In this document: in pieces, positions 11,195 through 23,571 of the stretch
Numbering within the stretch: position 1 is the first letter of the stretch
Layout: every line of letters starts with the position of its first letter
Source: Catonia carolina
Taxonomy: Eukaryota > Arthropoda > Insecta > Hemiptera > Achilidae
Reading direction: 5' to 3'
Assembly (NCBI GenBank): GCA_035578175.1
Contig: JAQMRL010000001.1
Span: 372,985,720-373,049,719 of the forward strand
DNA length: 64,000 nucleotides
Notes under the pieces: generated by a model
Databases searched by the model: none
Told to the model about the DNA's origin: nothing
What the model saw: the letters and a program-made list of their open reading frames with translations, nothing else
Program-made: the position numbers and the translations under genes

Positions 11195-11364
11195 GGCCGC
11201 CCCGTGGTGTAGTGATCAGCGCAACTGGCTACTATGCCGGGGTCCCGGGTTCGATTCCCGGTCAGGTCTCGCATTTTGTTTCATCTGTAAATCACCACAC
11301 ATCATTACTTACGCACAAGCCCAAGGCTTATGTAGGCATCATCCTCAATAAAAAAAAAAAAATA
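11195..11364 (+). mobile_element. tRNA-derived SINE, type S4
   Basis: The well preserved head GGCCGCCCCGTGGTGTAGTG (A box TGGTGTAGTGA) and B-box GGTTCGATTCC are followed by the T3 tail CAAGCCCAAGGCTTATGTAGG and a poly-A end. A second copy with the same tail is at 48950. The B box is intact, so polymerase III transcription is possible. Confidence 0.85.
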
Positions 11365-11533
11365 GCTCTTGAACAGACCAAGTTTAGCAGAATTGCCAAA
11401 GAATATGTAAACTACTACTTACTATAAAAAAATGAATAGTAAAAATTATAAAAATACATACATTAAAACTTATCAAAAAAAGTGTCAATTTTTTATCTCA
11501 AAGAATATTTTCAGTATTTTTATTAAAAAAAAA

Positions 11534-12342
11534 TCTGGTGTGAATGATGCAAGATTAAAACCAACCTTATTTTGGCTTAATAATACGGAAAATCACTCTT
11601 TCACGCTAAACAAGGCTCTGTAGAGAAAAATGCTTAAAATAGAAGTTTCAGATCTTTTAACTTTCTATAAATTTGATTATATAGACTACACTTTTGTAGT
11701 AAAATGCATAATACTAAGGCCGAAATCTTTAAAAATTCATTATTTTACCGTTTTTCGTGAAAAAACCAGAAAATCACTAATCACCGTTATAAATTAAGCA
11801 TTATACAAAAAAATGTTTGAAATACAAGTAAAAGTTTTTAATTTGTTTACAACTTTGATTATAATACTTTTGCCCTAAAATTCGATTTAAGGCCGCAATC
11901 TGAAAAACCCCGTTTTGTTCTACGAGAGCTTTCACAGCCTTCCCAAGAATTTCAGCAGACTTGGCGCCTACCGTCTTGTAGAGTAAAAAAAATACAGTAA
12001 ATGAGGCGATTTTTTAAAAAATCGTAAGAGCGGTTTTTGAGAAAATCGCAAAAAAGTTAAAAATTAAACGAATAACTACTACTTCCGATTGACCGATTTC
12101 GATGAAAATGTTCGGGTCGGTCAGCTAGTGGTACCTAACTTAAGTTTCAAGTTTCAACTTCATACGATGTTTTGTTCTTGAAATATTTGTTCACACACAC
12201 AGACCAATCGCTAAAATCATGTTTTTTTGGGTTCAGGGAGTCTCAAAACGGGTATATCCGGCGAAAACTCGATTTCGAAAAATCGACATGAAAACAATAC
12301 TCTTTCCTTCCTATATTTTCATAAAGGCAAGAGAAAGAAAAT
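11534..12342 (-). mobile_element. Helentron/HINE-like element, copy 3
   Basis: Starts TCTGGTGTGAATGATGC, so the native 3' hairpin and the adjacent subterminal repeat have been deleted. The body is typical. It ends with AAGGCAAGAGAAAG (native 5' subterminal repeat complement), and the CA microsatellite has shrunk to CACACACA. Confidence 0.8.
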
Positions 12343-13633
12343 ATGTGTCAATTTTTTGTCTGAAAAAATATTTTCAGTAGGCCTATTTTTATTTAAAAAA
12401 AATATATAAACTATTTTTTATTTAAAAAATATCAAAATCAAAAATTTAAGTACGAGGATCGAGTGGATGTATTTAAACAATCACAAATCTTTGTGAATAA
12501 CTCCATATCAGATGTACAAAAACAGCGCCAACAGTTTAAGAAACTATTTAGAAAATTGTGAAGTAAACTTGCATTCTGCTAGAAGATATTTTACAAAATT
12601 AGATTTTTACTACACTAACTCACAACAGATCACCCACTCAAAACCGTATACGACTACTAAAATAAATTTATAGGCCTGTTCATTGATTTATAGTTTTTGG
12701 CATAAGAACATTTTGGCAAGTTACGAGGTATTCTTAGTTTGTCGTTTAATTAACAACTAACTACTAAAGTTTTATTATAAGAATTTTTACAAGAATGCTT
12801 CTATTTTAAAAGTTAACCCATATATGAAAATATAGAAGAAAAAGTGTCGTATATTTTGTTTAAATAGAAACAAAGTAAAACAAAAGAATTTTTGTTATAA
12901 GGTAAGCAGTGTTTTTTCTGAGATAATTAAAACAGGTGACACAATTTTTTCCTTACAAATTACTTTTTTGTACTGCCAATACTTCACCATTTGTCATGCC
13001 CGTTTAAAATCATTCCATTAACAAAAAAATCATTCATAAATAAATCATTGTCATTATTTTTCTATTGGTACCACAATTCTTGTACAATTTCACGCCGAAA
13101 TCGATCACTGGATCAATTCACATTCACGCCATTCCTGAATATTTATCATCTCATTTACTAGTCGTGCATAAAAAAAATTCAGTGTAAATAAAAATTAAGT
13201 TGAGGTAAAAAATTCATCAACATTTTACTCAATAAAGAAGGAGAGCAACTAAAATGTATAGGGAACAATTCTGTAAACTGCTAAACACTCATTCTAAGAA
13301 ATCATCGACTGTTAGACAGCGCAATAACCTAAATTTGATAGTTCATGGCAGTTCAGAAAAACCTTTTTAGAATTTTTCGGCCACACAAATCGTTTTTCAG
13401 TGATTCTTAACCTGAGTAAAGTAAAGATGTACATGATAAAAGAAAGTGATAAATTTTATTCAGGTAATTTTATTGACTCTAAAAATATAATTTTAAAATG
13501 AATTACAAAAGTTTAAATAATGGGTACAAACTGAAACCCGTTCAATATTCTATCGATAGCAAAAGAATTGATAAATTGAAGAGCTGAATTTGGTAGTGTA
13601 ACAAAACATGTTTCAAAACTGACAGTGGCTACA
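12343..13633. other. AT-rich, no gene seen
   Basis: Nothing recognised on either strand. Confidence 0.4.
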
Positions 13634-14027
13634 ATGTGTTGTTTAGGTCATCAGCCGAAAGGCTGGTTTGAACCTGTAGAGGTTTTACTAAGTAAAACGA
13701 GGAGTGAGGTGGTTTACAATTGCCTTCCTCACACAGAGGAAAAGTACGCTTATTAGCATGCCGGGCCCTCAGAAAAGCACATATTTTCCACTCTGTAAAT
13801 GACACCTTCACTTCATTCACCACAGGGTCTGGCTGTATAATGAAATTCATTACTTTCAGAGGAGATAACTCTGATTAGTGTCTTTTACACCCCTACCTCT
13901 TCTGTTCTTAAATGATTCAGTCATTTAATTGGCTGACCATGTGATAAGAAACAGAACTATTTATTTTAGCCCTGCAACGAACAGATTGAGTGTAAATATT
14001 TTTTGACACTCCACCTGTGTGTTATGG
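13634..14027 (-). repeat. GAAA-hairpin/(AAC)-tail repeat, copy E
   Basis: Full-length. A minus-strand frame from the ATG at 13848-13850 runs through the hairpin into the tail. It shares QPDPVVNEVKVSF and SSFYLVKPLQVQ with the frames in copies A and F. Confidence 0.88.
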
Positions 14028-14839
14028 AGAGTGGGCACAATATAAATAAAATAAGATTAATTATTCTGTAAATGTACCTACCAACAATTTTTATTCAAGT
14101 TACTTAGGCCTACTTTTGAATTTGGAAGAAAACTCTTTTCTATAAAACAAAACCAACATGATGTACAACTCAAATTGCACTAAAAAGTCAAAGGGTTTCA
14201 TAAGGTTTGAAATTATTATCTAGCGTTCAAGAATATAATTTACACCAACTTTCTGCAGTTTGTGGAGTTTTTACAAGGATTTTTGAATAAAAGAACTTAA
14301 CAAAAATAGTTTCTTACAATAAAATTTCTTCAGTATATAAACCAAAAGAAAAATATCACTAACTAACGTCAGTATAAAAACATCTAAGTTATATGTAATA
14401 AGTTTTAGGTTTTAGAGATTTTAAACACACACTTTATCATATAATTTTCATTAATAAAATAAGATAAAATTAAAATTTTCTGGTTAGTAAATAATCTGTC
14501 ACGAACGACATAACACTTAATGTCTTTGTAAACATTAATTCTAAAAAAATTACAGCTTACGGTGACTTAGTTTATTTCTGGATTATAGCTGCTACTACCA
14601 CAAGGCAATGAGACATTAACAAAATGTTAAGTACAAGGCCTTTCCGTATTGCCATTGCAATAACTCCTCCTACTCAACAGTTGAAAAACATATATTTCGC
14701 TATGAAATAGCCTACTTTCTAGTGTAATTCGTTTTTTAATTCCGCGACGTATCTAATGTGTTCCACCTGTTATTTTTCTGTAAAAGTGAAATTAAGACAA
14801 AGGATTCCATTCCAATGGCAGATCATAGATTGAATTATT
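14028..14839. other. AT-rich, no gene seen
   Basis: Nothing recognised. Confidence 0.4.
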
Positions 14840-15715
14840 ACTTTATCTTGCCTATATGAATACATAGGAAGGAAAGTATTGTTGTTATGTCGATTTTTCG
14901 AAATCCGAGTTTTCACCGGATCTACACGTTTTCAGACCCCCTGAACCCAAAAACATGTTTTAGCGATTGGCCTGTGTGTGTGTGTGCGCGCGCGTGTGTG
15001 TTTGAACAGAATATCTCAAGAACGGAACATCGTACGAATTTGAAACTAGAAATTAAGGTTAGATACCACTAGAGGACCCGACACGAAAATTTTCATCAAA
15101 ATCAGTCAACCGGAAGTAGTAGTTTATTCGTGTCATTTTTCACTTTTTTGAGATTTTCTCAAAAACAGTTACGACGATTTTTTTTAAAACCGCCTCATTT
15201 ACTACATTTTTTATGTTCTACAAGATAGGGTAGGCGCCATGTCTGCTGAAATTCTTGGAAAGGCTGTTTTCACGTAAAAAAATTGTTATTTTATGATTGC
15301 GGCTTTAATATGCATTTTAGCGCAAAAATGTTTGTAATGAAAGTTGTAAGAATTTAAAATTCTACTACTTTTATTTATAAACATTTTTTTTTAAAAACGC
15401 TTAATTTAGCGGTAATAGCGATTTTCGGTTTCTTCTGACGAAATCGTGTAAAAACTCGATTTTTTTAAGATTTTAGCCTTAGAATGCATTTTACGACAAA
15501 AGTTTATATAATCAAATTTATAGGAAATTAAAAAATCTACAACTTATATTTTAAGTATTTTCTCTACAGATCCTAGCTTAGCGTGAAAGAGTGATTTTCC
15601 GTAATCCTAACTGAGGTTGATTTTCATTTTGCGTCTTTCACTCATGATTAAAATTAGGTTATGTTTTTTGAGGTCAGTTTTTTTGTTTATTTCTAATGTT
15701 TTATTATTACCTATT
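14840..15715 (+). mobile_element. Helentron/HINE-like element, copy 4 (left arm of inverted pair)
   Basis: Begins ACTTTATCTTGCC followed by the palindrome CCTATATGAATACATAGG, then a GT/GC microsatellite near 14974-15000. It ends about 15715 without the native 3' hairpin. It faces copy 5, which begins within 20 bp. Confidence 0.85.
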
Positions 15716-15734
15716 ACTTACTTATTACTATTTC

Positions 15735-16435
<701 letters not shown>

Positions 16436-17045
16436 AGAACCGCACACTAATTTAAAGGACGAGAAATTTATTTATGATTTTGAACATGATAATTATAATA
16501 TAACTAAATGTGGAAGATAATTTTAACATAAAATATTATAATTTACTGAGTTGTCAAAAGAAGTAGACTATACATAGAAAGTGAATGCTTGAAGTGCACT
16601 GTATTCTTTTGGAACCCTAGATACTGTCTATGTCAACATTTAAAAAAATAAAAACTACAGAAGTTATTCACTTGTTAACAGACAGACTATTTTATCTGTT
16701 CATCTGTACAAGATTTGGCTTATAATGATAAATCATATTGTTTTGGCAGTAACTTAGCATGATGACTAGCTCATATCCTACAGAAGTATTAGAAACATCA
16801 CTGGGTCTTTTAGCTTGATCATAGATAAAAAATACAGCAATAACCTTTTTACTTTAACCATTTCAAAACAAACCACTTACTCAAAGGAAAGCATTAAATT
16901 CAGAAAATGACTCAATCAGTGGCGAGGGGAGGATCCAGATAAATGGTAAGCTAATCAGTCATAAAATAAAACTCCCACCATTACTTTCCAAAACTTAAAT
17001 CATATGTCATAACGCTAGTTCGCTACATATTAATTTTTTTAAATC
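16436..17045. other. AT-rich, no gene seen
   Basis: Nothing recognised. Confidence 0.4.
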
Positions 17046-17358
17046 CGAAATGTGTGTACGTTCCAATTTGTTCAATTTAAGAACAATAAGCAACCCCATA
17101 ACCCAATGAGATTAGGATGATATATATGACGTGTTAATAAGGTGTAGTCTCGTACAGACTCAGGCCGACCATTCCTGAGTGAGTATGGTTAATTGAACCC
17201 CAACCATCAAAGAACACCGGTAACCACTGTCTAGTATTCTAATCCGTATTAAAGTAACTACCTTTACAAGGATTTGAACCCGGAACCTCCATCTTTGAAA
17301 ACCAATTATTAAACAGCTGACTGGCGGCGACGACTAACCTCTAGACCAACCTGGTGGG
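17046..17358 (-). mobile_element. tRNA-derived SINE, type S2
   Basis: On the minus strand the head AGGTTGGTCTAGAGGTTAGT is followed by the B-box-like GGGTTCAAATCC, then the long S2 body (GGTTACCGGTGTTC, TCAGGAATGGTCGGCCTGAG, ATTGGGTTATGGGGTTGC) and GTACACACATT. Longer than S1 and S4. Copies also lie at 18985 and 39955. Confidence 0.82.
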
Positions 17359-17473
17359 TTTGCTGCATATAAGTGTGAAATGTTAAATAATTACTGTAAT
17401 TAATAATAAGTAAAATATTAATGTTAATGTTATAAATTATCAGGACAAAATTAAAATATAAACGTGTTAAAAC

Positions 17474-17710
17474 ATGTACACTGGTTTCCGGTTTGGTCTT
17501 GGATCTACGATTTCAGAGATGGTCTTCGGAAAAGGTGGTATGCAAAGCCTTTGCTATCCGAACTTAACAGCTGATACTGAGTTAGCTCTGTACTACTCTA
17601 ACCATGCATCACTATCGCATTTCGTATTGAGAAGAATCACACCCAGTAAGAGGTGGCCCGAATCTATATACCAGATCATCCTACCTAAACGAAATTCTAC
17701 ACAAGTATAA
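17474..17710 (+). other. Unrecognised 78-codon open frame in a locally GC-richer patch
   Basis: The frame starts at an ATG and is open for 78 codons. The patch is GC-richer than its surroundings and belongs to none of the repeat families listed here. I recognise no domain. The minus strand also reads open for about 38 codons. It may be an old repeat or a decayed exon. Not claimed as a gene. Confidence 0.2.
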
Positions 17711-18984
17711 GTTCTACAATAAGTATAAAATGCAGTGTTGTGTTAGGTACGATTAAATTTTGCTGTTACGTTCCATTTTTTTTTTTTTTTTTTTGTATGA
17801 AATATCTATAGTCAATCTCAGATTACCTGGATCCTCTAAAATATCCACCACTGGACTCAGGAAACAATTATCAACGTAGAAAAACGAAAAGTTTTAAAAA
17901 AATTAAAAAACAAATCATTTTACAAATTATTTTTCAACATATTAAAATAGCAATATTACATACTGTTAAAATAATTGGTAGTTAAGCAGATGCCACAACA
18001 GTTACATAGTGTTTTAAATTTTAACTCAAAATATCTGAAGGAAATATTAGCAATATGTAAGGGATTAAAATTAATTCCTTACATATTTAAAAATAAAGGT
18101 TTCTTGTGTTTTTCCTATTAAGTCTTGTATAAAAGTGAACTAAAAAAGAACCTTAAATTCAACTGACTTAATCAACTCAGCAGGCATAAGTCCACCAGAG
18201 GTAAAGTCTAATTCAAAGAGTGAGAAATGTAGCAAAATTCGCGTCTACTTTTACCATTAACTTGTAAACAGATAAAGTACAGACAAGAAAGGTTATGCAA
18301 TAAATATAATATTCTCCAAAGATTTTTATCCATAAAAAGGATTCTAAAATATGTAAAGGAGTAATTAAATTCAACTCCCTTCAACAAAGAGAGCACTATA
18401 AAAGCAACCCTTCGGAAACAAGAAGGGTGTAAATGTCAGGAAGACTCGTCACAAAGAGAGACTCACCCTCTAATGGTCTTTAGTGCTGTAGATAGGGTGG
18501 AGCAGTTAGAAACAGGGCGCTGAACTGCAAGCAGGAGTAAAGCCTGTACTAGAAGCATGCTATTAAGTTATAGAGAATAAAGTTTACGTCCGAACTAACC
18601 ATCCTTAACGAACGCAATTTTCCAAAAGTAATCTATTCAAGATTTTTATGACAATCTGAAAATCATATTGCTGTCATTAGTTATGATGACGAACTTCACA
18701 AAAGAATTTAAGGATAGCTAACAATAAATTACGCAGGACATTTCCTTCATAACAACAGTAAATTATACCTTAAAATCAATGTATTTGATTGCAATGCATA
18801 GGCCGCTACGAATTGTAAATGAGAAATAACTAACACAAATGTAACTCAAATGGGCTGTACCTTTTTTACAGAAACATAAACGTAATGGCTTAGCTCACCA
18901 GTCTCAAAATGTAGATTAAAATAACAAGAGTTATTAACATTAATTAATATATTATATTAAAACAGTTATAGCTTACACATCTAA
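17711..18984. other. AT-rich, no gene seen
   Basis: Contains an 18-T run near 17779-17796. A slightly GC-richer patch at 18415-18560 (CTCACCCTCTAATGGTC, GATAGGGTGGAGCAG) is unrecognised. Confidence 0.4.
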
Positions 18985-19292
18985 TAAATTTAACAGCTGA
19001 TTTTCGGAGACGAAGGTTCCTGGTTCAAATACTAGTAAAGGTAAACTTTTATACGGATTTGAATGCTAGACAATGGTTACCGGTGTTCTTTGATGGTTGG
19101 GGTTCAATTAACCATACTCACTCAGGAATGGTCGACCTGAGTCTGAACAAGACTACACCTCATTTACACTTCATACACATCATCCTCATCTCGTTGGGTC
19201 ATGGGGTTGCTTATTGTTCTGAGAACAGAATTTCATTGAACAGATTGCAACGTACACACATTAGGAATTACAAAAAAAAAAATAAATAAATT
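18985..19292 (+). mobile_element. tRNA-derived SINE S2, head-truncated copy
   Basis: Begins within the tRNA-like head (AACAGCTGATTTTCGGAGAC), B-box-like GGTTCAAATAC, then the S2 body and GTACACACATTAGG with an A-rich tail. The frame 19059-19289 is a by-product of this repeat. Confidence 0.82.
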
Positions 19293-19575
19293 TAAGACTA
19301 TTAGTTAAATATTATAAAACCAAACGTTTTATTAAGATATTTTAATTAAGTAATCTTTACATTTCATGTTTAAAAGTGAGCGATGTTAAACACCACTATA
19401 TTCAAGTCTTCTCAAATAACTAAGATTCCAGATCGTCGTTTTAAACAACAAAAATACAAGCGGAACTAAATTTATTCGTACAACGTTTATTTAAATGCAT
19501 AATCTGTTATATAACAATAAATGCAACATATCACTTTAAAGAACGCATGAAAAAATTACGGCCCAAATTAAAAAA

Positions 19576-20325
19576 TCTGGTGTGAAACACTCACACGACT
19601 TTCTCTTGTCAATGCAAATAATGAACCATCTAGGTTCATTATTTGCATTGACAAGAGAAAGTCGTGTGAGTGTTTATATTATAATATTAGGTTACATACC
19701 TAATATTACTAATAAAACATTAGAAATAAATAAAAATTAATCTAAAAAAGCATAACCTTATTTTGATCAAAATATATAGAAAAGTGTATATATATATATT
19801 TAAATTTATAAATTTAATTGTACATACACTTTTGTCGTAAAATTCATACTAAGGCCAAAATGTTAAAAAATCCTTTTTTTATAGATTTTCATGAAAAAAT
19901 CAGAAAATCACTAATTACCGCTAAACTAATCGTTATACAAAGAAATGTTTGAAATAAAAGTTGTATGTTTTTAAATTTTCTACAACGTTAATTATACATT
20001 TTTGCGCTAAAATGCTTATTAAGGCCGCAATCTTAAAAAAACCATTCCTTTCTACGAGAGCACAGCCTCCGCAAGAATTTCAGAAACATGGCGCCTACCC
20101 TATCATGTAGAGCATAAAAAGTATAATTAATGAAGCAATTTTATAAAAAATCGTTGGAGCTGTTTTTTGAGGAAATTGTAAAAAAGTTAAAAATGACACA
20201 AATAAACAACAACTACTTCCAATTGACCAATTTTGATGAAAATGTTCGTGTCGAGTTCTCTAGCGGTACCTAACTTAAGTTTCAAGTTTCAACTTCGTAC
20301 GATGTTCCGTTCTTGAGATATTTTG

Positions 20326-20360
<35 letters not shown>

Positions 20361-20500
20361 AGAGACCAATCGCTAAAAACATGTTATTTTGGTTCATGGT
20401 TCTAAAAACGTGTAGATCCTGTGAAAACTCGATTTCGAAAAATCGACATGAAAACAATACTTGCATTCCTATATATTCATATACGCAAGAGAAAGTAAAA
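19576..20500 (-). mobile_element. Helentron/HINE-like element, copy 6
   Basis: Near full-length, from TCTGGTGTGAAACACTCACA to CGCAAGAGAAAGTAAAA. The native 3' end contains an extra inverted duplication (see 19585-19675). The (CA)n lies at about 20330-20356. Confidence 0.88.
19585..19675. repeat. Perfect 43-bp-arm palindrome
   Basis: The arms 19585-19627 and 19633-19675 are exact reverse complements around ATCTA. The left arm is the normal native 3' end of the Helentron-like element (hairpin plus subterminal repeat). The right arm is an inverted second copy of it. A second hairpin, TAATATTAGGT / ACCTAATATTA, follows at 19682-19708. Confidence 0.93.
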
Positions 20501-21725
20501 ATTATTCGTATGTTGAAGAGCAGAATAAAACGAGAAAAAAACGAGAAAAACAATGATTGTTTAAAGAAGTATGATGATTAAATTGAAAGAACATACCACA
20601 AGTAACAAACAGAGGAGCACGACTGATATGGAACACCAACCTCGTGGCAGCAAGGAAACATTGGCAGCAAGGAAACATTGGCACGCAGTGCTGTCAACCC
20701 AGCTTCTGTATGTGTAAATTACCTGAAGTATTAACTGTCTGTCTATAACTTGATGGCCTCCGGCAGAGAGGAGCAATATAAGCCTTGTAAAACTATTTCA
20801 GAAAAATTTTCTAATTTTTTTAAGTAACTAAAACTTGGCGGAAATGACGTATCTTTATAGAACAAAGTATTTCGCATGTTTTTTTCTATAAAATTATTTC
20901 GAAAAACGCACGCTTAGCGAGATAATGTACAATTTAGTAAACGTTTTGGTTTTGAAGAAAAAACCGTATTTTTCAAACACATAGTCGTTGTTCAACGACT
21001 ATTTCGCGGATTAACATAACATTACAATTACATAACTTTTGCGAATACCTGACTCAAAATTTATTGGAATGTTATAAGGAATGTCCGAAACTAAAATTTC
21101 CCCCTTTACAAAAGATAATTTCTCTAGCAGAGTAAGCCTACGGAAAAGGAATTTCACCTGAAGTTAGGTCTACTTTAAACGCCTACTTAAGTTAAAGAGA
21201 CATACAAATAACATCAAGTATAAAATGATCCTATATAAAATTTCACTTTATTTCAGGTAATGATAAAAAATGTGGATATTAAAGTTATTCTAAAAACTCG
21301 GACATTTATTTCCGCACATAAAAGCTGAAAAAATGTTAATAGACATACAACGCAAACTGGCGCAGTGTTTATTACTACATCCATTCAACACAATACATGT
21401 GTTTTGCATTCGTACCACTCTTTTAATTAAAAATTATCATTAATTAACAGAACTACAGACAGAATTTAAAACATTTTCAATTATAACAGAGCGTAATTAA
21501 GAGGTTAAAAATTTTGTTTTTTTCTGAAAATTTCAAATAACGGCTGTACCGAATCCATTTCTTTTATTTTAATTGTAAACGCAAAAGAATGTGTTTTAAT
21601 AATTTTACATATCATAACATACTAGAAAACATTTTTCCCTTTATTGTAACTCTCTAATTTTATCATCTACGAACTTACAAGTAAATTAAATTTATTTGTG
21701 TAAATTCAATGTAAATTTAAATTAA
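20501..21725. other. No gene seen; one short tandem duplication
   Basis: A 17-bp unit GGCAGCAAGGAAACATT is duplicated at 20646-20679. The surrounding patch (20590-20780) is GC-richer and unrecognised. Confidence 0.4.
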
Positions 21726-21758
21726 CAGGTGAAGTATAAAAATTTTATACTTCACCTG
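21726..21758. repeat. Perfect 16-bp-arm palindrome
   Basis: CAGGTGAAGTATAAAA and TTTTATACTTCACCTG flank a single A. In DNA it could extrude a cruciform; in RNA the arms would need a small loop. No link to any recognised element. Confidence 0.9.
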
Positions 21759-21861
21759 AATTTTTTTGAAATTTAATTTAAAATACATGAAGTTTAACTA
21801 GTAATTAAGAAGAAGATCACAATAATTATCTGTTGAAAATAAGGTCGTGATCTATAAAACA

Positions 21862-22506
21862 ATTTTCAACCCTGTTTGGAAGTACGGCGCTCAACTTTGA
21901 GGTACATCCAGCAGATCCAATTTAGAAACAATACATCGTTTCCAAAATAAAGCATTACGATCGACGAGTAACGCTGGGTGTTTTAAAAGAAACTCGAAAA
22001 TACATGACCATCTTCGTATCCGTACCATAACAGAAAAGATAAGAGAGCTGAGCCTCCGGTACCAGCTAAGATTAAACAATTACCAGAACCACCTAGCATT
22101 AAATTTGCTGGACAGCAGTGAGGAAAGCCCCTCAAAAGACATCATACCCTCGACTTAGATCAACGTTTTTAATCCATACACGAAATTAAATTCACCATTC
22201 ATTTTCATCACTACTTTTTAATCTACAGTGAAATTTCAAAATTTAATTTTCTTTTACTTTTCTATTGTTAACTTCTTTTACATTGTTAACTTCATTTTTT
22301 GTTTACTTCTTTTACATTTTTATTGTTAATTTTGTAACTTTGCAATTTTTTTTGGTTTGTTATTAACTTTATTTTCTAATTTTATTTAGTTGAAGTGAGA
22401 GCAATGGTTGTCTACTTCACTCACGTCAGTTTAAATCTGTTATAATAATTTGCTTAAAGCCACATTGTAAAGGCTGATTGTAAATAAATAAGTTAAATAA
22501 AAAAAA
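21862..22506 (+). pseudogene. Jockey-like LINE, C-terminal reverse transcriptase remnant and 3' end
   Basis: The frame from about 21864 reads FNPVWKYGAQL, then an in-frame TGA where this family has Trp, then GTSSRSNLETIHRFQNKALR and later RELSLRYQLRLNNYQNHLAL. This is the conserved end of jockey-clade ORF2 (VWxYGxxLWGTAS..N....QRFQ.K.LR). The frame ends near 22159. About 340 bp of 3' UTR and an A-rich end (near 22490-22506) follow. 5' truncated: the RT catalytic core is absent. Dead. Confidence 0.85.
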
Positions 22507-22608
22507 CCTGAATTTTTCAGCTGCTATGTAAATTGCAATTAAAACTAAAGGTATCAAAGAGAAGCGAAATTTCCCCAAATTTAAAGGTTATCGAATATAA
22601 CTCAACAT

Positions 22609-22612
22609 ACAC
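22609..22612. repeat. Target site duplication, left
   Basis: ACAC directly precedes the left LTR and matches ACAC directly after the right LTR (29438-29441). Four-base duplications are usual for gypsy-type integrases. Confidence 0.9.
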
Positions 22613-23222
22613 TGTTACAAAGAACATACACAATTCAGAATAGAAAAAAAAATTTTTTTTTTTAATTAAAGAAATGTTTTAATAAATTTAGTAAATGTTT
22701 CTATTATAAAAAAATTTAAAATACAAAGTTATGGTTTTGTCCAGCTGGAACGTTAATATATATATTTAAATAGATAGTACAGTTGAAAAAAATAATTGCC
22801 TTAAGGGCACCATCAGACCAAAAATATTTTGATTAATTGTACAAGGTGAATTTACTTATCTGCTATATATATATTCAATATTCATAATACAGCGACCCCT
22901 TAAAAGGGGATAAAAAAAACGAAGAACATAATTATATTAAATTTTGAATAAGGCATAAGCCCAGAATTAACACCGTAACTACATTACGAAATATTTAAAA
23001 AAAGAGTAAAGTTTCAATAATAATAATATTTTAATTTATTTAACCAAAAATAATTCAACTTCATCACAACAAGTTAAAATGCATACTGTGACAAGACAAT
23101 TAACGTACGGACGAAAGAATAGGCCATAGAAAATTAGGCCATAGATAAAAGGCAAAAGCAACAGCGGCCAAGAGATAAGCGAACAAACGGTCGCGCAGGA
23201 AAGGCAGATAAGAAACAGTACA
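22613..23222 (-). repeat. 3' LTR, 610 bp
   Basis: On the minus strand it begins TGTACTGTTTC and ends TTTGTAACA. It matches the right LTR base for base as far as I could compare. It contains AAATAAATT (AATAAA polyadenylation-like signal) and a TATATATATA stretch. Confidence 0.95.
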
Positions 23223-23235
23223 TCCTCCCCTCGCC
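23223..23235 (-). other. Polypurine tract
   Basis: Minus-strand GGCGAGGGGAGGA abuts the TG of the 3' LTR. This is the expected primer for plus-strand DNA synthesis. Confidence 0.85.
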
Positions 23236-23290
23236 AAAAACAAACAAGGCCTAGAAAAAGGCCCGGTTTGCCTCTGCCAAGACAAGGTCA

Positions 23291-23418
23291 GGGGTAGTTG
23301 CGGTCGTCCCCTTAGCGCGACCAACAAATTTCCCCCCCAACTAGGAGGTATTTAACGTCGTCCTCCAGGCGCGACAAAACCCCTCGGGTGTAGTTAAGGT
23401 CATCACCCTCGCGTGACC
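23291..23418 (-). other. Three tandem pseudoknot-capable units in the 3' UTR of the LTR element
   Basis: Each unit has two interleaved complementary segments (plus-strand notation). Unit 1: GGGG 23291-23294 with CCCC 23308-23311, and GGTCG 23302-23306 with CGACC 23318-23322. Unit 2: GGAGG 23344-23348 with CCTCC 23362-23366, and GTCG 23357-23360 with CGAC 23372-23375. Unit 3: GGGTG 23386-23390 with CACCC 23404-23408, and GGTCA 23398-23402 with TGACC 23414-23418. The loops (7-8 nt, a single T junction, 5-6 nt) are alike. The stems differ by compensating changes. The complementary sense RNA can form the same folds. Role unknown; it lies about 70 nt from the 3' LTR. Confidence 0.7.
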
Positions 23419-23571
23419 AAAACAGAAAAGTCGAAAACCGCGCGGGACAACTCGCATACTCGCCTAATTAAAGGAAAGGAAGCGAATCGCCACGCGAAAT
23501 CAGCGACTTCAAGGAGCGGATACCTACGCCTTCCGCCCAGCTAAGGAAAGAAAACGAGGATCTCACTCCCG

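Noticed and set aside
11195..11268. tRNA gene candidates with good A and B boxes (also 7770, 40120, 48950, 61589)
   Set aside because: Each is followed by a shared non-tRNA tail and A-rich end and recurs elsewhere, so they are SINE heads. I could not fold a full cloverleaf with a normal anticodon arm.
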